Shown here in pieces: positions 32,892-42,239 of a stretch of 64,000 bases of DNA. Under the pieces are notes generated by a model. That model had not been told where the DNA came from and did no database searches. It was given only the letters and a program-made list of their open reading frames with translations. Numbering within the stretch: the stretch's first letter is position 1; every line of letters starts with the position of its first letter. The stretch lies in NCBI GenBank assembly GCA_963804495.1, contig CAWDQN010000006.1:4968-68967 (forward strand). Reading direction: 5' to 3'. Both the position numbers and the translations under genes were made by a program. Source of the DNA: Rhodovastum sp963804495 (lineage in GTDB: Bacteria > Pseudomonadota > Alphaproteobacteria > Acetobacterales > Acetobacteraceae).

Positions 32892-34506
32892 ATGATGACA
32901 AAAGTTGCGGTGGCGAAGCTGGACGATCTGAACGATCGGGTGCCGGCCTACGCGCTGGTCGGCGAGGTTGATCTGGTGGTCGTCCGCTGGGACAACACCG
33001 TCTCGGTTTTCTACGGGCGATGCCTGCACCGCGGCGCGTTGCTGGCCGACGGGTTCGTGCGCGGCCAGAACCTGATCTGCGGCTTGCACGACTGGGACTA
33101 CCGTCTCGAGAGCGGGGTGAGCGAGTGACAATAACGCCGAGGTGCTGCCGCGCTTCACGGCGATCATCGAGGACAACCAGGTGCTGGTCGACGAAGCGGA
33201 AATCCGCGCCTGGGCCGAGCGTCATCCCCAGCCGTATGATCGTTCCGCCTATCAAGGGCTCTATGCCGATCTCCATGGCACAGACGAAGAACCGCATCTG
33301 GGCGAAATTCAGCGCCTGGCGCGCGACGGGCTGCGGCGCACCGGCGCGCATGGTCCAGTCGGCGCGATGGGCGTGCCTGGCCCTGCGTTGCCGCGCTGGG
33401 ACGACATCCAGTTCGTGACGGCCCAGTTGCACAAGCTGCCGCTGCTGGACGGCGCACCGGTTGCCACCGAGCTGATCGTCGGACCGAAGGCGGCGCGACC
33501 CTTGCGGCTGGAAATCCCGTTGATCGTCTCGGACATGAGCTTCGGCTCGCTGTCGGAGCCGGCGAAGATCGCCCTTGCCCGCGGCGCCGAGCGCGCCGGT
33601 ACCGGCATCTGTTCGGGCGAAGGCGGCATGCTGCCGGAGGAGCAGGCGGAGAACACGCGCTATTTCTATCAGCTTGCCTCAGCAAGGTTCGGTTTTTCCT
33701 GGGAGAAGGTGCTAAAGGCGCAGGCGTTCCATTTCAAGGGCGGGCAGGCGGCCAAGACCGGCACCGGCGGGCATCTTCCCGGCGCCAAGGTGCGCGGCAA
33801 GATCGCGGCGGTGCGTGGCCTGTCTGTGGGGCAGGACGCGATTTCTCCCGCCCGTTTTCCCGATTGGGACGGGCTGGGGCCGATCCGCGATTTCGCCGCC
33901 GAGGTGCGCGCGCGCACCGGCGGCATTCCGATCGGCTACAAACTCTCGGCCCAGCACATCGAGAAGGATATCGACGCGGCGCTGGAAGTGGGCGTCGACT
34001 ACATTATTCTCGATGGCCGCGGCGGCGGAACGGGAGCGGCGCCGCTGTTGTTCCGCGACAATATCTCGGTGCCGACCATCCCGGCTCTGGCCCGCGCACG
34101 CCGGCACCTCGATCGCACGGTCGGACGTGATGTCACGCTGATCATCACCGGCGGGTTGCGTCTTCCCGCGGATTTTGCCAAGGCGCTGGCGCTGGGGGCG
34201 GACGGTGTCGCGCTGTCGAACGCGGCGTTGCAGGCGATCGGCTGCCTCGGCATGCGCGCCTGCCAGACCAACAAATGTCCGGTTGGCATCGCGACGCAGG
34301 ACCCCGGGCTGATTGCCAGGCTGGAGATCGAAAAATCAGCCGCTCGACTGGCGACTTTTTTTGATGCCAGCGTCAAGCTGATGCAGTTGCTGGCGCGGGC
34401 CTGCGGTCACCACCGGTTGGCGGATTTCACCGCGGACGATCTGGTGACGTGGAATGACTCAATGGCGAAGCTCGCCGCCATTGCCTTCGCCGGTGGCTCG
34501 CCATGA
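32892..34506 (+). CDS. Rieske domain fused to FMN-binding glutamate-synthase-like domain, one frameshift
   Basis: About 537 residues when corrected. The N-terminal 78 residues form a Rieske domain with CLHRGALLADG and CGLHDWDYRLESG holding the CxH and CxxH ligands. The linker YNNAEVLPRFTAIIEDNQVL joins to a long glutamate-synthase central domain: IVSDMSFGSLSEPAKIALAR, GTGICSGEGGMLPEEQAE, FHFKGGQAAKTGTGGHLPG, DYIILDGRGGGTGAAPLLFR and QTNKCPVGIATQDP with cysteines for an iron-sulfur cluster. One G too many at 33127 puts a premature stop at the domain junction. Glutamine amidotransferase is absent, so it is not a full GltB; FMN chemistry on an unknown substrate is likely. Confidence 0.85.
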
Positions 34507-34552
34507 GGTGCTGCCGTGCCGTTCAATCACGCTGAGCCTGGGGGAGAGAACC

Positions 34553-35404
34553 ATGCGTTCAGAACGTTTCGACTTTCCCGGCGGGGCCGGGCACCGTCTT
34601 GCCGCCCGGCTTGACCTGCCGGACGAGGCGCCGCGGGCGCAGGCGCTGTTCGCCCATTGTTTCACCTGCGGCAAGGACATCCACGCCGCCAGCCGGCTGT
34701 CGGCGGCGCTGGCGGCGGAGGGGGTGGCGACGCTGCGCTTCGACTTCACCGGTCTTGGCGGCAGCGACGGCGATTTCGCCAACACCGATTTCGCCTCCAA
34801 TGTCGGGGACCTTGTCGCCGCGGCCGACCACCTGCGCGCAGCCGGCCGGCCACCGGCGATTCTGATCGGCCACAGCCTTGGTGGCGCGGCCGTGCTGGCC
34901 GCGGCCGCCCGCATCCCGGAGGCGCGGGCGGTGGCCACCATCGGCGCGCCCTTCGAAGTGGCGCATGTGCTGGATCAGTTCGCCGCTCATGTGCCCGAGG
35001 TCGAGGCGCGCGGCGAGGCGAAGGTGCAGCTGGCTGGCCGCCCCTTTACGATCCGCCGCGATTTCGTGGAGAACGCGCGCAGCCACGACCAGGCGCCGCA
35101 CATCGCCGCCCTCGGCCGCGCCCTGCTCGTGATGCACGCGCCGCTCGATCAGGTGGTCGGCATCGCCAATGCCCGCGCCATTTTCGAGGCGGCGAAACAT
35201 CCGAAGAGCTTCGTGGCCCTCGACGGAGCGGATCACCTGCTGTCCCGCCGTGAGGATGCGACCTACGCCGCGCGGGTGCTTGCGGCCTGGGCCTCACGCT
35301 ACGTGCCCGCGGACCCTGCCGCACCCGCCGGCACCGAGGCCGCAGCGACATCGGTGCCGGAGGAAGGTTCTGTCGGCGGCGGCACCACGCCGCGACCGGT
35401 GTAG
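34553..35404 (+). CDS. alpha/beta hydrolase of the type usually fused to OsmC, OsmC domain absent
   Basis: 283 residues from MRSERFDFPGGAGHRLAARL. LFAHCFTCGKDIHAASRLSA, RFDFTGLGGSDGDFANTDF, the nucleophile elbow GHSLGG, RPFTIRRDFVENARSHD and DHLLSRREDATYAA match the hydrolase half of bifunctional hydrolase/OsmC proteins. Those proteins usually continue into an OsmC peroxide-detoxification domain; here the frame ends in a Pro/Thr-rich tail and nothing OsmC-like follows. RBS GGGGGAGAG precedes the ATG. The end overlaps, on the other strand, only the false extension of the TonB receptor frame. Confidence 0.82.
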   Translation: MRSERFDFPGGAGHRLAARLDLPDEAPRAQALFAHCFTCGKDIHAASRLSAALAAEGVATLRFDFTGLGGSDGDFANTDFASNVGDLVAAADHLRAAGRPPAILIGHSLGGAAVLAAAARIPEARAVATIGAPFEVAHVLDQFAAHVPEVEARGEAKVQLAGRPFTIRRDFVENARSHDQAPHIAALGRALLVMHAPLDQVVGIANARAIFEAAKHPKSFVALDGADHLLSRREDATYAARVLAAWASRYVPADPAAPAGTEAAATSVPEEGSVGGGTTPRPV

Positions 35405-35586
35405 CCGCGGGCGGCCAGCCCCTGTTCCGGCCGCGCCGCCCGTTGCCGGCAATCCAGGACCAGCGGCGCCTCCCCCCGTGCCGTGGCGTCCGCCGCTATC
35501 GCGCTTCTGCGCCAGTGGCATGACGTGGGCTGACGATGTCATCGCGTTGCGCGGGCGCCGTTGACACAGGGTCCATGCGCAGACGC
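35405..35586. other. spacer between convergent hydrolase and receptor genes
   Basis: No gene of its own. The minus-strand receptor frame continues through it without a stop, but the translated sequence there is Arg/Gly-rich and not receptor-like. Confidence 0.4.
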
Positions 35587-37927
35587 CCATCAAAGAAGTC
35601 ACCCTGATCCCCACAAAGCCGCCAATCGGCGCAGCCGGGCTGTAGCTTCGCGGATTGGTCGCGTTGGGTGCCTGGGCGAGGAACACCGACGAGGTCGGCG
35701 CGAAGGTGCCATACGTATAGTATTTCTGATCAGTGACGTTCTGTAACAACCCAAAGATCTGAATGTTCGGCGTCAGCTGATAGGAGGTGTTCAGATTGAG
35801 CACGGCATAAGCGGGCAGCTTCGGGTTCAGATTGGCCTCGTCGCCGAACATGTACGTTCCGCTCTGCGCGAGCGCCGTGCCCCCTACAGTCCATGCATCG
35901 GTGATATTGTATTGCACGCCGAGCTTGATGAGGTTCTGCGGAATGCCCGGCAGCCGGTTGCCGGGACGGACGGTGAGATTGCCGTTGGCGTCGGCCTGTG
36001 GATTGCTGCCGGCGGATTCGACAAATCCGCTCTGGAACGTCGCATCGATGTAGCTGTAGTTGATATAAGCCAGCAGCCGGCCGGTCTTGAGCTGCAGGCT
36101 GGCATCGATGCCCTGGCGGCTTGTCCGCCCGACATTGGTGAAGAAGGCGCGGCCGAGGGTCACGCTGTTGACGAAGACAATGTCGTCGTCGAGGTCGGTG
36201 TGATACAGGCCGAGATTGTAATTCAGGCGCCCGCCGTCGAATGGCGCGACATTGCCACGGACCCCGGCCTCCAGCGTATCCGCGATCACCTGCTTCAGAT
36301 TTGGATCGCCGGCGAAGAAGTTGGCGAGGCTGCACGATTGGGTCGGGCTCGCGCAGGACAGCTCGGCGGGCGTCGGCGCCCGGTTGGCCTGTGAATACCC
36401 GGCATAGGCGGTCAGCCATGGCGTGACCTTGTAGGTGGCTCCCACAGCAGGGTTGAAGTGGTCGTAGAAATGATTGCCGGTCAGGTCGCCGCCGGTCTGG
36501 TCATTCAGGTCGATCTGCGCAGTGTTGAAGCGTCCGGCCAGCGTCATCGCCAGCTTCGATGTCAGCTCCAGCGTATCGGTGACATAGGCGCCCCAATAGG
36601 CATCGCTGATCCCGACCCGCACAGGGCTGTTGGTGCCGGGCTCGTCGATCACAATCCCGGGTCCGACAAAGACCCGCGTGACCGGCGTGATGCCGCCCAC
36701 ATACGACACGCCATCGAACTCGGTCTGCGCCCCGTCGAAGCTGAGCCCGCCGACCACGTGGTTTTTCCAACCCAACACATCATCGGTGTTTGTCACCTGC
36801 ACCGAGGCGCCATAGCCATTGGTGTTTGTTGTCTGATCGTCCAGCTCGGAATACGGTCCGCCGTTGAGGAAGTCCGGAATCAGCCCGCCGCCGCGGGTCG
36901 TGCTGTAACCGCCGCCATTCTGGCACAGCAACCCCGATCCGTCATTGCACGGGGTGTCGTTCGGCGCATTGCCGTTGACGACGCGTTGCAGAAAATTGTT
37001 GTAATAAGCGACCGCCTGCAGCGACGTGGTTTCGCTGACCTCGTACGTGCCGGACAGGCTGATTTGGAGATACCTGTTGGAAATGCGGTTCGGCGCGGTG
37101 AACTGGGCGCGCGGGGCAACGTCCAGCAGTTCCACGGGCGAGGTTCCGGGACCGTTCAACGCGGTGTTGGCGGCGGTGATGCCCAGATGCACCTCCGCCT
37201 TGTCGCCGCGCCAGCCGATATCGCCATACACGTTGTAAATGTCGGAGGTTTGCAGATCGCGCCAGCCGTCCTGGTGCAGGACATTGCCGCCGATATAGGC
37301 CAACTCGTTGCCGCTTTGTTTGCCATACTGGAACTGCGCCTGCGCCTGTCCGAACGAGCCACCGGAGATCACCGCTTCGGCGCCGTCGTAGGAAAAACCG
37401 TTCTTTAGCTGGATATTCAGCGATCCCCCCAGCGCGTTTAATCCATAGACCGGGTTCGACCCCTCCAGGTTCATCCGGTCGATGGCAATGTCCGGAATCA
37501 GATCCCAGTTCACCGTATCGCCGAAGGGCTGGTTGAAGCGCACGCCGTTGACATAGACGGCAATGCCTTGCGGCGTTCCCTGCAGCGGCGATGCCTCGAA
37601 CCCGTGATACAACAGGGTCGGCTGATACGGATTGCCGGAAGCGGACTCGAGCGTTACCCCGGCCGCCTGGTCATTGAGCGTCTGCAAGGCGTTCGGGCTG
37701 CCCTCGCGGGCAATGTCCGGAGCGCTGAACACCTGCGTCTGCGCGGGCACCAGGTTGCGGTCGATGCCGGAGCCGAGCAACGGCGATGCCGCGATGATGT
37801 TGACCTCCGGCAGCGTCGTGGCTGGGGCGTCCGATGCCCCGGGTGACGGGTTTGGGGATGCGGATTGCGCCAGCGCCAGATGCGGCAGCACCGCCACCCA
37901 AAAACCGAGCGGCATAAGTCGTTTCAT
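35587..37927 (-). CDS. TonB-dependent receptor
   Basis: About 780 residues. Signal peptide MKRLMPLGFWVAVLPHLALA, then a plug domain (TLPEVNIIAASPLLGSGIDR, QTQVFSAPDI, PQGIAVYVNGVRFNQPFGD, YGLNALGGSLNIQLKNG) and a long beta-barrel with aromatic-ended strands. The barrel should end in an aromatic residue near GGFVGIRVT at 35600. In this sequence the frame instead continues to 35294 with non-receptor residues; dropping one base in 35591-35599 gives a proper ...VTF stop. Start 37927 has GGAGGAG just upstream. The substrate could be a siderophore, cobalamin or another metal complex; no transporter partner lies next to it. Confidence 0.9.
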
Positions 37928-38288
37928 TTCTCCTCCCACGCGAAGCCGTATCGTTTCAAATCTATCGGAACCACAGAAAGCTTACGCGCCTGCGGTCCTG
38001 GGCATGCAATAGGCGGCATGCAATAGGCCACCACCAGCCAACGCATTCCCCGATCATGCCACCATCGCCCCAGCCATAGGTTGGCAAGCTGTGCCTGCCT
38101 CAGAATCCCGCCAATGCATTCGGAGCGGAGGGTCCGCTTTGCTCCCAGCCAGCATGCCTGATCGGCTGCATCTCTCCCGGCGCCGATCACGTGAACGTTA
38201 CCGCGGCTATGCCCGTAACACACCAGCCCCTGCGCCGTCTCTCGTTGGCGGACCTGTGGCTGGCCAGGCCCAAGGGGATATCCGGACC
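37928..38288. other. ~360-bp divergent intergenic region
   Basis: It separates the receptor (minus) and msrB (plus). A direct repeat GGCATGCAATAGGC occurs at about 38002-38015 and 38015-38028. No gene recognised; a candidate site for promoters of both genes. Confidence 0.4.
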
Positions 38289-38780
38289 ATGATGACGAAG
38301 CGCCTTCTTCTGACGTGTGGAACCAGCGGCCTCTCGCCGGCAGTCGGTTCGCCCTGGTCGGCGACCGTGTCCCACGCCGCCGAAACTTTCGCCATGAGCC
38401 ATAGCGATGCCGAGTGGCGCAAGCTCCTCACGCCCGATCAATATGCGGTCTTGCGTCAGAGTGCGACGGAGCGTCCCCACAGCAGCCCCCTGCTGCACGG
38501 GCAGCGGCGTGCCACCTTCGCTTGCGCCGGCTGCGACCTTGACCTGTTCTCCTCGACGACGAAATCCGAGAGCCGCACGGGCTGGCCCAGCTTCCGGGCG
38601 GCTCTGGACAAATCCCTCGGCACAGCCTCGCACACCTCATTCGGCATGGAACGCACCGCCGTCCATTGCGCGCGCTGCGGTGGACACCTTGGCCACCTCT
38701 TCGATGACGGCCCCAGGCCAACCGGCCTTCGCTTTTGCATGAACGGCGTTGCCATGACCTTCAAACCCGCGACCGCCTGA
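38289..38780 (+). CDS. msrB: peptide-methionine (R)-S-oxide reductase, exported
   Basis: 163 residues including an N-terminal hydrophobic leader (MMTKRLLLTCGTSGLSPAVG). The MsrB fold is complete: WRKLLTPDQYAVLRQSATE, the two zinc CxxC pairs CAGC and CARC, ESRTGWPSF and the catalytic Cys in LRFCMNGVAMTF. The leader suggests the enzyme acts outside the cytoplasm. It begins a three-gene operon with dipZ 19 bases downstream and msrA after that. Together they form a complete R/S methionine-sulfoxide repair set with its own reductant supply. Confidence 0.93.
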   Translation: MMTKRLLLTCGTSGLSPAVGSPWSATVSHAAETFAMSHSDAEWRKLLTPDQYAVLRQSATERPHSSPLLHGQRRATFACAGCDLDLFSSTTKSESRTGWPSFRAALDKSLGTASHTSFGMERTAVHCARCGGHLGHLFDDGPRPTGLRFCMNGVAMTFKPATA

Positions 38781-38799
38781 CACCGGAAAGCCCGCGACC

Positions 38800-40584
38800 A
38801 TGATCCTGTTCCTGTTGGCCTATCTGGGTGGCGTTCTGACCATCATCAGCCCGTGCATCCTGCCAGTTTTGCCGTTCGTATTCGCGCGCGCGGCTCAGCC
38901 ATTCATGCGCAGCGTGCTGCCGATGCTCGTCGGCATGGCTGCGACCTTCGCCGTGGTGGCCACCCTGGCCGCCGCAGGAGGCGGATGGGCCGTCGAGGCC
39001 AACGAGTACGGCCGATTTGCAGCCCTGATCCTGTTGGCCGCGTTCGGCGTCGCGCTTGTGTTTCCCGCGCTGTCCGACTGGATCGCACGCCCACTTGTTG
39101 CGCTTGGGGCACGCCTGTCCCGCGCCGCCGGACGAGGCGCTGCCGAAGGCAATGCGGCTATTTTCTGGTCGTTGCTGCTTGGCGTCGCAACGGGCCTGCT
39201 CTGGGCCCCCTGCGCCGGTCCGGTTCTCGGCCTGATCCTGGCGGGGGCGGCGCTCCAGGGCGCCAGCGTGCAGACCACGGTGCTGCTGGCGGTTTACGCT
39301 GCCGGCGCGGCAACGTCGCTCGCGCTTGCGCTGCTGATCGGTGGGCGGGTCTTCACCGCCATGAAGCGCTCGCTCCCGGCCGGCGAATGGATACGGCGGG
39401 GCCTCGGTGTGGCGGTACTCGTCGCCGTCGCGTCGATCGGGCTGGGTTTGGACACGGGTGTGCTCACCCGCGTGTCGCTCGCCAGGACGGCCGCCCTCGA
39501 AAAGGGCTTGCTCGATCGGTTCCAAGCCCCCGCGCAGGCCCAGTCGCAGCCCTTGGTGAACATGTCTGGCGGCCCCGCGATGATGATGCGCGCCGGGCCG
39601 TCCTCTCAGGCCGAAGATCTTCCGGTCGAAGGCACGCTGCCGTCGCTGTCCGGCGCGGTTGCCTGGCTGAACTCGCCGCCGCTCACGGCCGACGGGCTCA
39701 AAGGCCATGTCGTTCTGGTGGATTTCTGGACCTATTCCTGCATCAATTGTCTGCGGTCGCTTCCCTATGTGCGCGCCTGGGCGGAAAAGTATAAGGATAA
39801 GGGGCTTGTGGTGATCGGCGTGCACGCGCCGGAATTCGCCTTCGAGAAGACCATCGCCAATGTCAGGAGCGCGATCGCCGACCTCCGGATCAGCTACCCG
39901 GTGGCCGTCGATAACGACTATGCGATCTGGCGGGGATTCAACAACCAATATTGGCCGGCGCATTACGTTGTTGATGCCGAAGGTCGCATCCGCCACCACA
40001 GTTTCGGCGAGGGCGAGTATGACACGACCGAACGGGTGATCCGGCAGTTGCTGGCGCAGGCCGGCAAGGCCAACCTGCCTGCCGCGCCGGTCACGCTGCG
40101 CGCCGCAGGCGTGCAGGCGCAAGCGGATATCAGCGACATTCAATCGCCGGAGTCCTACATCGGCTACGACCGGGCGGAGAACTTCGTCTCGCCGGGTGGC
40201 CCCGTCCGGGACGTGGCCCATGGCTACACGGCAGAAACGCCGCGCCTCAATGAATGGGCGCTGTCGGGCGTTTGGACGATCGGCGGCGAGCATGCCACGC
40301 TGGATGCGAAAAACGGCGCTATCGTCTATCGGTTTCATGCCCGCGATCTGCATTTGGTGCTTGGCCCCGCGCCGGATGGCCGGCCGGTCCGGTTCAGCGT
40401 CATGATCGACGGCGCCCCACCCGGCGACGCCCACGGCACGGATGTCGGTGCCGATGGACGCGGCGTCGTGACCGCGCAGCGGCTCTACCAACTCATCCGG
40501 CAGAGCGGCCCCATCACTGACCGCATCTTCGAGATCCGGTTTCTCGATCCCGGCGCCCAGGCTTTCGCATTTACTTTCGGCTGA
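38800..40584 (+). CDS. dipZ: DipZ: CcdA-like membrane electron carrier fused to an exported thioredoxin domain
   Basis: 594 residues. The N-terminal part is a six-helix CcdA/DsbD-type domain with the redox cysteines in IISPCILPVLPF and LWAPCAGPVLGL. The thioredoxin-like domain (about residues 280-430) has VLVDFWTYSCINCLRSLPYV (CINC active site). The C-terminal region (about 440-594; GYDRAENF, LNEWALSGVWTIGGEHATL) is an additional beta-rich domain typical of DipZ. Lying between msrB and msrA, it most likely moves electrons from cytoplasmic thioredoxin to the exported Msr enzymes. Confidence 0.9.
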   Translation: MILFLLAYLGGVLTIISPCILPVLPFVFARAAQPFMRSVLPMLVGMAATFAVVATLAAAGGGWAVEANEYGRFAALILLAAFGVALVFPALSDWIARPLVALGARLSRAAGRGAAEGNAAIFWSLLLGVATGLLWAPCAGPVLGLILAGAALQGASVQTTVLLAVYAAGAATSLALALLIGGRVFTAMKRSLPAGEWIRRGLGVAVLVAVASIGLGLDTGVLTRVSLARTAALEKGLLDRFQAPAQAQSQPLVNMSGGPAMMMRAGPSSQAEDLPVEGTLPSLSGAVAWLNSPPLTADGLKGHVVLVDFWTYSCINCLRSLPYVRAWAEKYKDKGLVVIGVHAPEFAFEKTIANVRSAIADLRISYPVAVDNDYAIWRGFNNQYWPAHYVVDAEGRIRHHSFGEGEYDTTERVIRQLLAQAGKANLPAAPVTLRAAGVQAQADISDIQSPESYIGYDRAENFVSPGGPVRDVAHGYTAETPRLNEWALSGVWTIGGEHATLDAKNGAIVYRFHARDLHLVLGPAPDGRPVRFSVMIDGAPPGDAHGTDVGADGRGVVTAQRLYQLIRQSGPITDRIFEIRFLDPGAQAFAFTFG

Positions 40585-40599
40585 CATAGGAGACACGCG

Positions 40600-41349
40600 A
40601 TGTTCCACCAACGCAATGCGTCACCGTCCGGCCCCATTGTTCGGGGTCGCCGGCCAGCCCTGTTTCTCATGGCATTGCTCGGCCTGGCCGGTATCGGGCT
40701 GCGGGTTTCGTCGTCGGCCGCCGAGGATGCGCGCTTCGTCCCGCCGCCGGTGCTCGATGCGCCGGCCGGACCGGCGACCTCGGCCGTCGCCGTCCTCGCC
40801 GGCGGATGCTTCTGGGGCGTGCAGGGCGTATTCCAGCACGTCGAGGGCGTCACCAGCGCCGTTTCCGGCTATGCCGGCGGCGACGGAGCGACGGCCCAGT
40901 ACGAAAGGGTTGGCAGCGGCACGACCGGGCACGCGGAATCGGTGCGGATCACCTTCGATCCCCGCAAACTCAGCTATGGCCGCCTGCTGCAGATCTATTT
41001 CTCGGTCGCCCATGACCCAACCGAGCTCAACCGGCAAGGACCGGATTTCGGCACCCAGTACCGCTCAGCGATCTTCCCGACCGATCCGGAGCAGGCACGT
41101 GTGGCGAAAGCCTATATCGCCCAACTCAATCAGGCGCATGTGTTCGAGGCGGCGATCGTGACCCGCGTCGAGCCCAACCGTGCGTTCTTCCCCGCAGAGG
41201 GCTATCACCAGGATTTCCTGACGCAGCATCCGACCTACCCCTATATCGTGATCAATGATCTGCCGAAGATCGCCCAGTTGAAGCGGCTTTTCCCGGACTC
41301 CTATCGCGCCGAACCGGTGCTTGTGGCCGGTGCGCGGCCGTCGAATTGA
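40600..41349 (+). CDS. msrA: peptide-methionine (S)-S-oxide reductase, exported
   Basis: 249 residues. A basic N-terminus and a hydrophobic segment (ALFLMALLGLAGIGLRVSSS) look like a signal or anchor. The catalytic site GGCFWGVQGVFQHVEGV and the conserved GYAGG, FDPRKLSYGRLLQIYFSVAHDP and FGTQYRSAIF follow. The last gene of msrB-dipZ-msrA, 15 bases after dipZ. The C-terminus (YHQDFL) is also MsrA-like. Confidence 0.93.
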   Translation: MFHQRNASPSGPIVRGRRPALFLMALLGLAGIGLRVSSSAAEDARFVPPPVLDAPAGPATSAVAVLAGGCFWGVQGVFQHVEGVTSAVSGYAGGDGATAQYERVGSGTTGHAESVRITFDPRKLSYGRLLQIYFSVAHDPTELNRQGPDFGTQYRSAIFPTDPEQARVAKAYIAQLNQAHVFEAAIVTRVEPNRAFFPAEGYHQDFLTQHPTYPYIVINDLPKIAQLKRLFPDSYRAEPVLVAGARPSN

Positions 41350-41438
41350 CCGTTCTATCAGGCTGCGGAAAGCCCGCTTGTCGGATCGTAATCGACCGGA
41401 TGCCCGGCGGTCCCGATGGTTGTGAGGGATATCGACGA

Positions 41439-41640
41439 ATGCGCGGACCGGACAAGCAGACGGCACAGTTGTTCAGGTCGCTGAGCCCGGAGGCGATGGT
41501 GCCACGGGACCATCTGCTGCGGGTGATCCGTCCGCCGGCGAACGCGGCCCTGGATCGGTTGTCGCTGGCCTTCGGAAAGCTGTACTCGGTGGCCGGCGCC
41601 CTTCGGTCCCGCAGGAGCAGTCGCTGCGGGTGCTGGCGGC
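41439..41640 (+). pseudogene. IS1182-type transposase, N-terminal fragment
   Basis: MRGPDKQTAQLFRSLSPEAM, VPRDHLLRVIRPPANAALDR and LSLAFGKLYS match the start of IS1182/IS5-type transposases (pattern VP.DHPLR.IR...D.AL..L...F..LYS). A frame change after about 41590 gives RRPSVPQEQSLRVLAA, also family-like, and then the match ends. No catalytic region remains. Confidence 0.75.
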
Positions 41641-41708
41641 CGTTCGTCCAAGTCAGCGCCGCGGGTGACGGGAAGCGTTCGATACGCTGGACGATGCCGT
41701 TGGTCATG
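41641..41708 (-). pseudogene. 5' fragment of the small gene also found at 61637
   Basis: The minus strand encodes MTNGIVQRIERF and then, in a shifted frame, RGADLDER, matching MTDGIVQRIERF and RGAVLVER of the intact gene at 61637-61918. The match stops where the IS1182 fragment begins, so this copy was truncated by an insertion or rearrangement. Confidence 0.7.
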
Positions 41709-42239
41709 CTGCCGATATAGTGCAGGTGGCCGGAGGAAGGCACGACGCGACGAATGAATGGCTCGACGGCACGGAATGCGCCACCGCCGTCGTTCGAGTT
41801 CGACATCTGCGGACGCCGCAGCGTGAGCGTCCGCCGCCACTGCAGGCCGAAGACATCGTCAGTTATGTTTGAAGCCTTTGGTCTGTTGCCATATCAAAGC
41901 GCATTGCCGGTGCGTCGGCTGCTCGCTGCATCGGCGCGACGGTGGCCTTTGACGGATGGATCCGCACCGGCACGTGCTTGCTTCAGCATCGTCTTCGAGC
42001 ATGGGCGGCTGGGGTATATCCGAGGGCAGTGCCGGCCGGGGCAGATCACTTGCGCATACAAATAAATTATACGACATAACAATCCTCGTACAGGGGCGGT
42101 TGGCGCCTCCGGTGGGAGAGAGAACTGCAGGCGGGGGTTTGGCAGGTTTTCATCTGCCGAGGTGCGCGTCAGCGAACCAGGGGTGCGGCTCGCGCCCTAA
42201 CGCGCTATGTCAGGTCCAGCAGGATCACGGAGGAAGCGC
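41709..42239. other. ~530-bp region between the fragments and nnrU-like gene
   Basis: No recognisable gene. It is slightly AT-rich around 42050-42085 (ATAAATTATACGACATAACA), which could hold a promoter for the NnrU-family gene. Confidence 0.35.

Noticed and set aside
38761..40611. A 616-codon minus-strand frame opposite dipZ
   Set aside because: Shadow; dipZ has all expected redox motifs.
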